Origin: Tannerella sp.
GTDB taxonomy: Bacteria > Bacteroidota > Bacteroidia > Bacteroidales > Tannerellaceae
NCBI GenBank assembly: GCA_031263835.1
Contig: JAISEZ010000120.1
Coordinates: 1-15,978, forward strand
DNA: 15,978 nucleotides
Direction of reading: 5' to 3'
A program made the translations under genes and the position numbers. Within the stretch, counting starts at the first letter, position 1, and every line of letters begins with the position of its first letter. Of this stretch, positions 1 through 8,575 are shown piece by piece. The notes beneath the pieces are model-generated. The model searched no databases. It saw nothing but the letters and a program-made list of their open reading frames with translations, and was not told the DNA's origin.

Positions 1-45
1 CTGAGAAGGAAACTGGCCAATATCCGCTTCGAAAAAGGCGAATAA
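1..45 (+). CDS. 3' end of an upstream gene (partial, unidentified)
   Basis: The first frame is open from the window edge and reads LRRKLANIRFEKGE before a TAA at 43-45. The charged, Arg/Lys/Glu-rich composition looks like an ordinary soluble protein C-terminus. Fourteen residues are too few to assign a family, and a short open stretch could also be chance. It is followed directly by the non-coding repeat region, which fits a gene ending here. Confidence 0.35.
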   Translation: MRRKLANIRFEKGE

Positions 46-59
46 CATGTTCAAAAATC

Positions 60-204
60 ACATACGTATGTAGTGAAAATTACATACTCTGTAGTGCATC
101 ATTACATACTCTGTAATGCACCATTACATACTCTGTAATGCACCATTACATACTCTGTAATGCATCATTACATACTCTGTAAATTTTGCTACATACGTAT
201 GTAC
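60..204. repeat. 22-bp tandem dyad array between two palindromes
   Basis: Four full 22-bp units (79-100, 101-122, 123-144, 145-166) and a partial fifth (167-about 182) follow head to tail. Each centres on ATTACA-TACTC-TGTAAT, an inverted repeat with a 5-base centre. Units 2, 3 and 4 are perfect dyads with 7-base arms once the flanking C and G are counted; the first and last are imperfect. The array is bracketed by the palindromes ACATACGTATGT (60-71) and TACATACGTATGTA (190-203), which share the half-site TACATA with the units. A 22-bp period is close to two helical turns, so repeated sites would lie on one DNA face. An operator or protein-binding array is possible; the function is unknown. 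Confidence 0.85.
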
Positions 205-259
205 TGAACGTAAAGTATAAATGATTATATTTCAACAACTTGCAAAGGTGCAAATTAAC

Positions 260-319
260 CGTCACGGCGGGCTTGACCCGCAATCCGTATCGGGGATTCC
301 GACTTTTGCCGGAATGACG
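260..319. repeat. REP-like element with two short stems
   Basis: The outer ends are CGTCA (260-264) and TGACG (315-319). Inside are a stem GCGGG/CCCGC (267-271 with 277-281, loop CTTGA) and a stem ATTCCG/CGGAAT (296-301 with 310-315). This two-stem layout resembles bacterial REP/BIME-type intergenic elements. Only one copy lies in the window, so its repetitive nature is inferred from form, not shown here. Confidence 0.55.
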
Positions 320-331
320 CGGTTCGGTGTA

Positions 332-353
332 GAGACGCGATGCATCGCGTCTC
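332..353. repeat. 22-bp perfect palindrome, copy 1
   Basis: The two half-sites GAGACGCGATG and CATCGCGTCTC form a perfect palindrome with no spacer. The same 22 bases recur at 15593-15614 after the GH gene, so this is a dispersed element that brackets the PUL core. A REP-type or small non-autonomous element is the simplest reading; a cruciform or bidirectional terminator function is possible. Confidence 0.85.
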
Positions 354-415
354 CACGATGCACAATGCGATCCCGCACAAAAAAAACGGAATGCCTATGG
401 AAAAGATCTGAATTA

Positions 416-477
416 TAGAATAAAAACTGTAGAATAAAAAACTGTGCACGGATGATGCGGCAAAGCGCATAATCATC
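416..477. other. SusC leader: short direct repeat and hairpin
   Basis: A 15-base sequence of the form AGAATAAAAACTGT occurs twice in succession (416-430 and 431-445) with slight variation. It is followed by an imperfect hairpin (451-477) pairing GATGATGCG with CGCATAATCATC across one bulge. This lies within 90 bases of the SusC start and would be in its 5' leader if transcription begins upstream. No TAnnTTTG promoter element was convincingly found between here and the start codon. Confidence 0.3.
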
Positions 478-537
478 GCACACCAGAGTGTTTAAAACGA
501 AGCATTAGAAAACAAATTTTTAAGAACTAATGAAATT

Positions 538-3500
538 ATGAAATTAATTAAAAAGAAAGAATCTTTTAGATGGAATGTACTGCGGAAAGTAATTTTTTCC
601 GCATGCTTCTGTACCTTTACGCTTTCGCTGTTTTCGCAGGGAATCAGCGTGAAAGGCAGGGTGACCGACGATACCGGCGAACCGCTTGTCGGCGTTTCGA
701 TTCAGGTCAAAGGCACCACTGCCGGAAACATCACGGATATAAACGGCGATTATACATTGAGCAACCTCGCCGCGGATGCCGTGCTGGTCTTTTCGTATGT
801 CGGCTACACGCCGCAGGAGGCGCCTGTGGCAGGGAAAACTACTCTCGACATCATTTTGCTGGACGCAACGCTCGGACTGGAGGAAGTAGTCGTCGTTGCG
901 TACGGCGTACAGAAAAAAGTATCTGTCACCGGCGCTGTGGCTTCGGTGCAAACCAAAGAGCTGAAGATCAGTTCTTCGACCAGTCTTGCCAATGCGCTGG
1001 CCGGACGTATTACCGGCTTGACCTCCATGCAGTCGGTCGGCGGACAGCCCGGACGCGACGATGCTACGATGTACTTGCGCGGCGCCGCCACGACGAACGG
1101 GAAAAGCCCGCTGATCCTGATCGACGGAGTGCCCCGCGACAACATCCGGACGATCGACCCGAACGAAGTAGAGTCGATCTCGGTATTGAAAGACGCCTCC
1201 GCCACCTCCGTTTTCGGGGTGCGTGGCGCTAACGGCGTAATCCTGATTACCACCCGGCGCGGGAAAGAAGGAAAGCCCGAATTAACAATTAATGCAACGC
1301 AAAGCTATTCGGCCCTGTCGCGCGAACCGTCGCGCCTCCATTCAACGGACTACCTTACGCTGCGTAACCAGGCGCTGATCAATGACGGGCAGGGAAGCGC
1401 CGTTTTCGGCGAGGATATCTTTGCCAAATATGAAAATCCGCTGCTTGGCTTAGACCCCAACGATCCCGATTACGAGCGGAAGGCGGCCGTGAGGCGGTAC
1501 ATCTATCCCGACCATGACTGGTACCGGGAGCTGATTGACCGCTGGAGTCCCCAGACGTTAGTCAATGCCAACCTGTCGGGAGGAACGGAAAAAGTATCCT
1601 ACTTTATGAATGTAGGGTATCTCCACCAGGGAGGAAACCTGAAAACCGAACCCGAATCGGTCCTGGGATACGATCCGTCGGTAAAGCTGGACCGTTACAG
1701 TTTCCGTTCGAACGTAGACTATAAAATATCATCCTCGCTGAAAGTATTCCTGAACCTGGGCACCTACATCGAAGGCGTTAACATGGCCGCCACCGGCGCA
1801 ATGTACAGCAACGACCAGAACTGGACAATACGCGATATCTTTCAGATGACGCAGTTCGTCCTGCCCATTTCCCCCGGTCCGACCACGATTGCCGGCTTCG
1901 GCGTGGAAGCCGGAAAGCCGCTGGACCCGACTTACCTGAACTCCGGGCATTACATAGACCGCGCGCCCTACGAGATCATCAACTGGCGCGGATACCTGAA
2001 CGAACTGCGGGCGAACCTCAACTCCTCCGCCGGAATGGAATGGGATTTGGGATTCATCACCAAAGGCCTCTCCATAAAGGGAATGATTTCATACGATTCG
2101 TGGTCAAAAACGGAAATGCAGGGTGAATACGACAATTCCCTTTATCTGGCAAACGTAGACCCCAACACGGACGAATTGACTTATACCGAGGCCCATTCCG
2201 GCACCAATGCACTGTCGCTGAGAAAATACGCGGAGTCCAAATACACCCTCAATGCGCAGGCATCCATCCTGTACAACCGGCAATTCAACCTGCACGATGT
2301 AGGCGGCATGATCCTGGTACAGCGCGACTACTGGGAAACGACCGGCGCCGATATTCCATTTAATGTACTCGGGCTGGCCGGACGCGCCACATATAACTAC
2401 GACACGCGCTATTTCGGGGAAATCAATGTAGGCTACAACGGGTCGGAACAGTTTGCCCCGAAGAAACGGTTCGGATTCTTCCCGGCCGCCTCAATAGGCT
2501 GGGCGCTCTCAAACGAAGGCTTCCTGAAAGAAAATCCCGTACTGACATACCTGAAACTCAGGGGATCAATCGGCAAGGTCGGAAACGATAAAATGGGCGA
2601 CACGCGCTTCCTGTACATCGACAATATCACGTATGGCGGCGGCGGATACCTGGGCAGCATATCGCGCGGCTACGGAATCAACGAAGGACTGCTGGGCAAC
2701 CCCAACCTGACCTGGGAAGTCGCCACGAAATACAACGCAGGAGTCGATTTCCAGTTACTGAAAGACATTTCCGTTACGATTGACGTCTTTAAGGAAGACC
2801 GGTCTCAAATCCTGTTGCAGCGCCGGAGCGTTCCCGTCTGGCAGGGCATGCCGCTCGACAATATCCCCCGTGTGAACATGGGTGAAGTGAACAACCGAGG
2901 CTATGAGATAGAACTGAGCTATAACAGGCAAATCAACAGCGACCTGGCCATACAGGCAAAAGGAAATTTCGCCTACAACCGGAACAAACGGACGAATGTG
3001 GACGAAGTGCCGCGCGACGAAACATACGCCTATCAGACCCGTGAAACGGGATACTCCATCGATCAAAACTGGGGCTACGTAATCGACTGGTCGCAGGACG
3101 GCGGCTACTGGACGCCGGAAGCGCTGGCCGACCCGAACCGGGTAACCTATGATTTCGGCGTACCCCGTGCCGGCGATTTTGTCTACACCGACCTGAACGG
3201 CGACGGCGTCATATCCGACAAGGATCAGGCGCCGATCGGATACAGCAACATTCCGCGCATCGCCTGGGGCGCCTCCTTGAATGTGGAATACAAAGGATTT
3301 AATGCATACGTCTTTTTCCAGGGAGTAGGCAAATACAATACCATCTTTAAAGACCAGGGAGTATATGAAAGTGTCGGACGGGGCACCTATTTTGACTATC
3401 ACCGGACGGCCTGGACGGAAGAACGCTGGCGTAACGGCGAGGAAATCACCTATCCTGCACTCTCTACCGGTGCAAATGTCAACCACCATCCCAATTCATT

Positions 3501-3735
3501 CTTTATCATGGACCGTACGTTTGCGCGGTTCAAGAATGCGGAAATAGGCTATACGCTTCCCCCTGGAACATTAAGGGCATTAGGCATCAGCCGGATGAGG
3601 GTTTTCCTGCAGGGACAGAACATCTTCACCTGGTCGCCCGACTTCCGTGCAACGCACCTGGATCCTGAAAACGACGATTCGATCGGTTATCCGCAGACAA
3701 AGATGTTCAGTTTCGGTACAAATATTACATTTTAA
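538..3735 (+). CDS. SusC/RagA-family TonB-dependent outer membrane transporter (pair 1, intact)
   Basis: This is a 1065-residue TonB-dependent importer of glycan oligosaccharides, acting in the outer membrane beneath a SusD lid. A signal peptide covers about residues 1-34. A carboxypeptidase-regulatory-like domain (about 35-105) follows, then a TonB-box-like EEVVVVAYG (115 onward), a plug, and the SusC/RagA signature around residues 194-242 (DGVPRD, KDASATSVFGVRGANGV). The beta barrel carries a DLNGDGVISDKD calcium-type loop and ends in Phe, as expected for an outer-membrane barrel. There is no N-terminal STN domain, so it does not look like a sigma/anti-sigma signalling receptor. The start ATG overlaps the TGA of a four-codon upstream ORF (530-541). 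Length is normal and no frameshift is seen. The SusD partner follows after 23 bases. The substrate is unknown. Confidence 0.97.
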   Translation: MKLIKKKESFRWNVLRKVIFSACFCTFTLSLFSQGISVKGRVTDDTGEPLVGVSIQVKGTTAGNITDINGDYTLSNLAADAVLVFSYVGYTPQEAPVAGKTTLDIILLDATLGLEEVVVVAYGVQKKVSVTGAVASVQTKELKISSSTSLANALAGRITGLTSMQSVGGQPGRDDATMYLRGAATTNGKSPLILIDGVPRDNIRTIDPNEVESISVLKDASATSVFGVRGANGVILITTRRGKEGKPELTINATQSYSALSREPSRLHSTDYLTLRNQALINDGQGSAVFGEDIFAKYENPLLGLDPNDPDYERKAAVRRYIYPDHDWYRELIDRWSPQTLVNANLSGGTEKVSYFMNVGYLHQGGNLKTEPESVLGYDPSVKLDRYSFRSNVDYKISSSLKVFLNLGTYIEGVNMAATGAMYSNDQNWTIRDIFQMTQFVLPISPGPTTIAGFGVEAGKPLDPTYLNSGHYIDRAPYEIINWRGYLNELRANLNSSAGMEWDLGFITKGLSIKGMISYDSWSKTEMQGEYDNSLYLANVDPNTDELTYTEAHSGTNALSLRKYAESKYTLNAQASILYNRQFNLHDVGGMILVQRDYWETTGADIPFNVLGLAGRATYNYDTRYFGEINVGYNGSEQFAPKKRFGFFPAASIGWALSNEGFLKENPVLTYLKLRGSIGKVGNDKMGDTRFLYIDNITYGGGGYLGSISRGYGINEGLLGNPNLTWEVATKYNAGVDFQLLKDISVTIDVFKEDRSQILLQRRSVPVWQGMPLDNIPRVNMGEVNNRGYEIELSYNRQINSDLAIQAKGNFAYNRNKRTNVDEVPRDETYAYQTRETGYSIDQNWGYVIDWSQDGGYWTPEALADPNRVTYDFGVPRAGDFVYTDLNGDGVISDKDQAPIGYSNIPRIAWGASLNVEYKGFNAYVFFQGVGKYNTIFKDQGVYESVGRGTYFDYHRTAWTEERWRNGEEITYPALSTGANVNHHPNSFFIMDRTFARFKNAEIGYTLPPGTLRALGISRMRVFLQGQNIFTWSPDFRATHLDPENDDSIGYPQTKMFSFGTNITF

Positions 3736-3758
3736 TCAACTAACTAAAAGTTATAAAT

Positions 3759-5663
3759 ATGATGATAACAAACTATATAAAAGGATGGGCGGAATGTCTG
3801 GCGCTTGCCGCGTGCCTGGCAGTAAGTTCATGCGCCGACGTGCTGGACTCGGCGCCGGACGGGAAAATTTCCTTAGACGACGTTTTTAAAGACAGCGAAA
3901 TGACAGGCGCATATTTAAATACAACCTGCACGTATATACCGGGCGGTGGCAACCGGTGGTTTTTCTGGATGCGCGGGCCGGTAAGCTGGTGCGACGAAGC
4001 CTGGGACACAGATGCGGAAGCAGAAGCGTGGATTACCTCCGGGCAGTTGTATGCCGGAAACGCTTCGGCAGCCAGCCATCCGGCCTACGAATACTCGGAA
4101 GAAGGAAACGGTGATTACTGGAACCGCTACTGGGCCGGCATACGGAAATGCACCTATTTCCTAACCCATATTGACGCAGCCACGGTAGCAAGCGAAGCCA
4201 ACCGAAGCCGCTGAAAAGCGGAAGCCCATTTGCTGCGCGCGTTTTATTATTCCGAACTGCTGCGCTGGCTTGGCTGTCCGCTGCCGATTGAACGCGAACT
4301 TTACGGAGTTGATTTTGACTTCTCGACAGTACAAAGAAGTTCCTGCTATGAAGTCGTACAGTTTATACTGGAAGACTGCGATGCGGCGTTGAGTTCGCCG
4401 GAATTGCCATGGCGCATCACGACCGACGCCGAAGGATACCGCCTGACCGGGGCGGTGGCCGAAGCGATCAAGTCGCGAATGTCGGTCTATATGGCCAGCC
4501 CGCTCTACAACCAGGGACAGAACTACTGGGAAGAGGCCTGTCAGGTAAACAAAACGGCGCTGGCCAATTTGCGAGCGCAGGGCTACGAACTGTATCGAAC
4601 CATCAACTATCCGGCGACATGGAAAGATCCGGAAGCCTTCCTGCCCAACGACTACGCCGCCCTGTTCAACGAGTACTTCTGCAGCAGCATGGCATTCGGT
4701 TCCAGCCCGGTAGACCGGGAAACGATCTACCAGACAAAATCCGACCAAAATGAAGTCTTTCATTTAGATGGCATCGGCGCACAGGACGGATACAAATCGG
4801 GCACCTGCCCTTCGCAGGAACTGGTCGACTGCTTTGAGACGGAGGACGGTCAGCCGATCCTGAACCTGGCGCGTCCCTACCTGGATGAAATCACGCATCT
4901 GCAGCCTGATTTTAATCCGGCCAATACGCTCTATGACGAACAGAATCCCTACGCCAACCGCGACCCCCGTTTCTATGCAAGTATCTATTACAACGGATCG
5001 CAGCGGAAAGCCAACTGGCTGTTTGACGAATCATCGGGCAGTCCGGAAAACTACCCTGCCGATCGCGGGTACCGCACGCGGGTCATTGCCACGTGGGACG
5101 GCGAACCGCAGACGGGAATACATCCCTCCGACCGGAAAGCAACCCGTACCGGCTATTTTGAACGGAAATTCCTGCATCCCTTTTCGGGAAGAGAGATCAA
5201 TTGGATTTTTGGCGCCCAATACAAGATGTTCCGTCTGGCAGAAGTCATCCTGAACTTTGCCGAAGCTGCGGCCGAAGCAAACCATTTGGACGAAGCCGCG
5301 GCCGCCGTCAACGAGATCCGGAACCGGGTGGGGATGCCGAATCTGCCGGCCGGGCTGTCGAAGGACGACCTGATCCTGCGGATACGCAACGAACGCCGGG
5401 TAGAAGTGGCGATGGAAGGATTCCGTTATTTCGACGTGCGCCGCTGGAATACGCCCGACGGCAATCTGGAAAAGACCGACCGCTGGATCAACGCCATGTG
5501 GATTACCCGCAACGGCGACGGAAGCTACACGTACCGGCGAGGCCCCGTCTCAAGGGAACGCCTGTGCTGGACGCAGAAATTCATGTGGCTGCCCGTGCCG
5601 GTGGACGAGGTGAACCGGATGAAAGCGCTCACGGGTGAAGACTGGCAAAATCCGGGTTGGTAA
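3759..5663 (+). pseudogene. SusD/RagB-family surface glycan-binding lipoprotein (pair 1), interrupted by in-frame TGA
   Basis: SusD proteins sit on SusC and capture glycan at the cell surface. The leader ends in the lipobox LAVSSC (Cys25). Codon 152 (4212-4214) is TGA; the same frame then continues without a break as KAEAHLLRAFYYSELLRW, a typical SusD TPR-region helix, to a TAA at 5661-5663. Read through, the product would be 634 residues, including the C-terminal NERRVEVAMEGFRYFDVRRW motif and the terminal WQNPGW. In the family this position is commonly the Trp of WKAEA, so TGG to TGA is the likely change. The 151-residue product would lack most of the fold. Without readthrough the gene is dead; a sequencing error cannot be excluded. 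It lies 23 bases after its SusC. Confidence 0.93.
4208..4221 (+). other. Small hairpin spanning the in-frame TGA of SusD 1
   Basis: CCGCT (4208-4212) pairs with AGCGG (4217-4221) around the loop GAAA, a GNRA-type tetraloop. The premature TGA (4212-4214) sits across the closing base and loop. Five base pairs can arise by chance; it is recorded because of its exact coincidence with the stop. Confidence 0.3.
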
Positions 5664-5925
5664 CAGCATGTTTCATCATAAATAAAAAACATACTTATGA
5701 AAAATTTCGGCCGGTAGAAATAATCCGGAACTTTGCCATACTCCATCACTATGTTATACAGCAAAATTTAACCACAGTCGGAAACAGCAATAAAAAAAAA
5801 GTAACTAATTCATATTTCCCTGTCAAATAATCATTAAATACAAATAATTCCCTGCAGGAAAAGCACATCTAAAAATAAACCAAACCAGCAAACTTCACTA
5901 TCTGGTCATAATTCGGTCATCGGGC
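5664..5925. other. AT-rich gene-free stretch after SusD 1; possible SusC 2 start remnant
   Basis: No gene is supported here. At 5698 an ATG reads MKNFGR before TAG and TAA. Its position, 34 bases after the SusD stop, is where the start of the second SusC would be expected, so this could be the stub of that gene before its disruption. Beyond about 5760 the DNA becomes A-rich and loses the GC level of the flanking PUL genes. No repeats or binding sites stand out. Confidence 0.4.
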
Positions 5926-5963
5926 AAAAAAAAAATAAAGGCAAAGAAAAACCCCTTTGCCTT
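5926..5963 (-). terminator. Intrinsic terminator of the minus-strand gene
   Basis: Read on the minus strand, AAGGCAAAG (from 5963) pairs perfectly with CTTTGCCTT (to 5938) across an 8-base loop. A T-rich run follows: TTTA, then ten T residues (5935-5926). This is a textbook Rho-independent terminator about 75 bases past the stop codon of the gene at 6039-6815, oriented for that gene. Confidence 0.85.
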
Positions 5964-6038
5964 CATCATGTCATCATCAATAAAAATCAACTTCGATCAA
6001 CGATATACCACAAACAACATCATAAAATCACTCACAAT

Positions 6039-6815
6039 CTACTTCTCAACATCTTTCGACTTCGTCCTCGAAACCTTAGTCTCCATAGCCAAATCCTGTC
6101 GAATAACAGAAGAAATACTCTTCAAGTCATTAGATGTTAAATTAGCATAAAAATCAAGCGACACATTAGAAGCGCCGGCAGGAAACTTAATATTCAGATC
6201 CGGAAAATCAGAAGAAACAAGCGAAAACTCATTCGATCCGATCAAAGGATCATCCGCCTCAAATACATGCGTACCATTAAACAAAATAACATAATGTCCA
6301 CCATCATAATCATAAAAGCCAAATACAAATAAATTAACCTGATCACCAATCTCAATTGGCTGTGCAATCATACCGTCAACCTGTAAATCCGCCTGACTGG
6401 GCGCAATAATAGACCCTGACATCTGAACATTTCCCGATCCCCAGACCGGAACAGCCCTTTGAATCGTATCACCAAGCTGAGTATGAAGCCAGCTCATTCC
6501 GTCAATATCCAAAGGATACGAACCATGTAAAACATCGCGAATCTTTGTAAGCAGCAACTTATTGCTCTTTATAAAATTATTGCGACGCGTACCATACTTC
6601 ACGTTAAAAAACGTAAGTTTCAACATTGGGCTTGCATCTTTTGTTATATTCGATAACATTTTAAATGCAACCCTGCTAGCATTTTGAGCAGGAGTATTCG
6701 ATTTATTCGACATAATTTTTTGACTTGCAATCGTTCTTCCGTGAACTCTTTTATAAGTCAAATCCCCTGCGGTTTTAGATGCTGAACCAATAGCAACAGA
6801 ATCAATAATAGCCAT
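6039..6815 (-). CDS. Uncharacterised protein, DUF6266-like layout, in a foreign cassette
   Basis: The product has 258 residues and no signal peptide or membrane segment. The N-terminus (MAIIDSVAIGSASKTAGDLTYKR) is Gly/Ser-rich, and residues about 41-95 contain NTPAQNASRVAFKML and a basic helix. The rest is rich in predicted beta strands. The order resembles Bacteroidota DUF6266 proteins (Gly-rich start, R/NTPAQ..R.F motif, beta-rich C-terminus). That is recalled by pattern only, and DUF6266 has no established function that I know of. GC is clearly lower than in the neighbours (23 of 60 in a hand-counted line at 6181, against about half or more in the SusC genes). The orientation is opposite to the PUL, and it has its own promoter-like sequence and terminator. 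It occupies the place where the front of SusC 2 should be. It ends in TAG, unlike the mostly TAA-ending PUL genes. An acquired, self-contained transcription unit is the best reading. Confidence 0.8.
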   Translation of the reverse strand: MAIIDSVAIGSASKTAGDLTYKRVHGRTIASQKIMSNKSNTPAQNASRVAFKMLSNITKDASPMLKLTFFNVKYGTRRNNFIKSNKLLLTKIRDVLHGSYPLDIDGMSWLHTQLGDTIQRAVPVWGSGNVQMSGSIIAPSQADLQVDGMIAQPIEIGDQVNLFVFGFYDYDGGHYVILFNGTHVFEADDPLIGSNEFSLVSSDFPDLNIKFPAGASNVSLDFYANLTSNDLKSISSVIRQDLAMETKVSRTKSKDVEK

Positions 6816-6870
6816 ATTTTCAATAATTTAAATAATAAAAAACACCAACTGTATAGTGATATATCAGTCA

Positions 6871-6899
6871 CAAAGATAGTAAATAATTTTAATATACAA
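6871..6899 (-). promoter_or_regulatory. Bacteroidota-type promoter for the minus-strand gene
   Basis: On the minus strand, TATCTTTG (6878-6871) matches the Bacteroidota -7 consensus TAnnTTTG exactly. A TTG lies 18 bases upstream (6899-6897), at the spacing expected for the -33 element. The predicted transcript start would leave a leader of roughly 50 bases before the ATG at 6815. Confidence 0.6.
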
Positions 6900-6904
6900 C
6901 ACAA

Positions 6905-7290
6905 TCGAAAAAAAAATAAAATATTTCAAACTCAACTCCTCTAAATTATCTAAAATTCCACAAAGAGCCAAACCGTCTCCCAAGTCCCGATAATCTTAAA
7001 ATTCTCCAAAGTCTCAATAATCTAAAAACTCCTGAAAATACCCAAAATCTCAAACAGTTTCCAAAATTTCAGTAAATTTAAAATTCACCAAAATCCGGAT
7101 AATCTAAAAAGTCTCAAACAGTCCTCAAAGTTCTAAACAATCCCTGCAGTTCTGGTAATCTTAAAATTCCTCAAAGTACTAATAATCTGAAAAATCCTGA
7201 AAATCCAAAAAGTCCCCAAAAGTCACAAATAGCCTCCAAAGTCCTAAACAGTATCCAAAGTCCCAACAACCCCAACCATCCTGCACTGAT
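6905..7290. repeat. Degenerate low-complexity repeat tract
   Basis: About 390 bases are almost free of G on the + strand and contain no gene. They are built from variations on (A/G)TAATCT(T)AAAA followed by a short TCC-rich piece, and on CCAAAGTCC. Copies of the first start near 6944, 6990, 7017, 7101, 7155 and 7179. Two stretches of nearly 50 bases (about 6990-7037 and 7154-7202) are close copies of each other. Towards 7250 the tract becomes C-rich and grades into the 11-bp repeats. It looks like a decayed minisatellite. Confidence 0.7.
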
Positions 7291-7296
7291 TCTCCT

Positions 7297-7362
7297 ACCG
7301 TCCTCCCACCGTCCTCCCACCGTCCTCCCACTGTTCTCCCACCATTCTCATACTATCCTCGA
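7297..7362. repeat. 11-bp tandem repeat, G-rich on the minus strand
   Basis: Six successive 11-base units start at 7297, 7308, 7319, 7330, 7341 and 7352. The first three are identical (ACCGTCCTCCC) and the next three decay progressively. On the minus strand this gives four GGG tracts spaced by 8 bases, a relaxed G-quadruplex pattern. The array stops about 10 bases before the homology to SusC resumes. Confidence 0.85.
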
Positions 7363-7371
7363 ATAATTATA

Positions 7372-8574
7372 GAAGGCGTATCCACTTACCTGACATACCT
7401 GAAGCTGAGCACCTCCTATGGCAATAGGGCTAACAAACGATCAAACCTGGAACGGTATATTTATCTGGATAATATCACCCTTACCGGCGGCGGCTCGCTG
7501 GGTTATCCGGGATCCCTGGTGACCGAAGGACAGGCGGCCAATCCGTACCTGGAGCCGAAGATTTCCGTCAAGCAGAACTATGGCGTCGACCTGACGCTGT
7601 ATAACAGCCTGTCGGTTTCCGTCGACCTCTTCCGGGAGAAGATGAGCAACATGGTATCCAGTGCGACAGCTATCACGCCGGAGTACCTGGGGATTCCGCT
7701 GGGTAATTTCCCGCGCGCCAACACCGGTATCTTTGAAAATAAAGGATATGAAATTGCCGTCACTTATGCGAAGGAAGTGAATAAAGACATCTCATTCAGC
7801 GTAGGCGGATGGCTGGCACATGCCAAAAACAAGATCATCTACAACGACGAGAGCGAACTGGCCGAAGACTTCGTTTACCGGAAACGGTCGGAGGGCTTTT
7901 CCGTCGGGCAGGCATTTGGCTACCTGGTGGACGACCACAACGGCAACGGCTATTTCAACAGCCGGGAGGAACTGGAGCAGAGCAACCTGGTATATGAGAT
8001 CGGCGCTCCGCGCGTCGGCGACCTGAAATTCTACGACCTCAACAACGACGGGATCGTGAACGACAAAGACCGCGTGCCGCTGGGTCACGGCAACATCCCG
8101 CGCTACTACTATGCGTTTGACGCAAAAGTAGTTGCCGGAAACTTCGACCTGAACGTCCTGTTCCAGGGGATCGGCGACTATTATACCATCGACATGCAGG
8201 TCGGCCGTACGGAATACGGTTACGAAGGCATATACAGCGAGTGGCACAAAAACGCCTGGACCGCCGAACGCTATGCCGCCGGCGAGAAAATCACCTGTCC
8301 GGCGCTGGCGACGAAAGTCAATTCCAACCACGAAGAGAACAGTTTCTTCCTGGAAGACAAGTCGTACCTGCGGTTAAAGAATGTGGAAATCGGATACACG
8401 TTCCCCAGGCGCATCTCGAAGCTCATCCGGGCGGAAAAAATCCGGCTGGCGCTGAGCGGACAGAACCTGCTGACGTGGCACAGGCTGACAACCGGCGAAT
8501 ACGGCCCGGAGGGGGATTACACAACAATTCCCGTGTACAGGCTGTATAATATCGGACTGAGTGTTAAATTTTAA
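7372..8574 (+). pseudogene. SusC-family transporter (pair 2), 5'-truncated C-terminal fragment
   Basis: About 400 codons of a SusC barrel remain. The recognisable frame begins at EGVSTYLTYLKL, which aligns with ENPVLTYLKL at about residue 665 of the first SusC, so roughly 660 residues (signal peptide, regulatory domain, TonB box, plug and part of the barrel) are missing. The rest aligns throughout: DLNNDGIVNDKD, LFQGIG, a run ending SFFLEDKSYLRLKNVEIGYTF, and a terminal Phe. Upstream the frame runs into repeats with no start codon or signal peptide; a GTG at 7519 opens an internal frame but cannot yield an exported protein. The fragment is homologous to SusC 1, so the two pairs are paralogous. 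It cannot function as a transporter. The downstream SusD starts one base after its stop. Confidence 0.9.
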
Positions 8575-8575
8575 T

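Noticed and set aside
79..188. CRISPR array
   Set aside because: The 22-bp units are contiguous with no variable spacers, and no cas genes are present.
190..240. Promoter for SusC 1 at TATATTTC near 225
   Set aside because: It misses the final G of TAnnTTTG, has no -33 element at suitable spacing and lies more than 300 bases from the start.
2755..3489. 244-codon antisense ORF inside SusC 1
   Set aside because: It lies in a shadow frame of a strongly conserved gene, with no recognisable domain or start signal.
5968..6150. 60-codon + strand ORF opposite the end of the minus-strand gene
   Set aside because: It overlaps a supported gene that has its own terminator; no motif or ribosome-binding site supports it.
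5715..7374. TAGAA at 5715-5719 and 7370-7374 as a target-site duplication
   Set aside because: Five bases match by chance easily, and a simple insertion does not explain the missing front of SusC 2.
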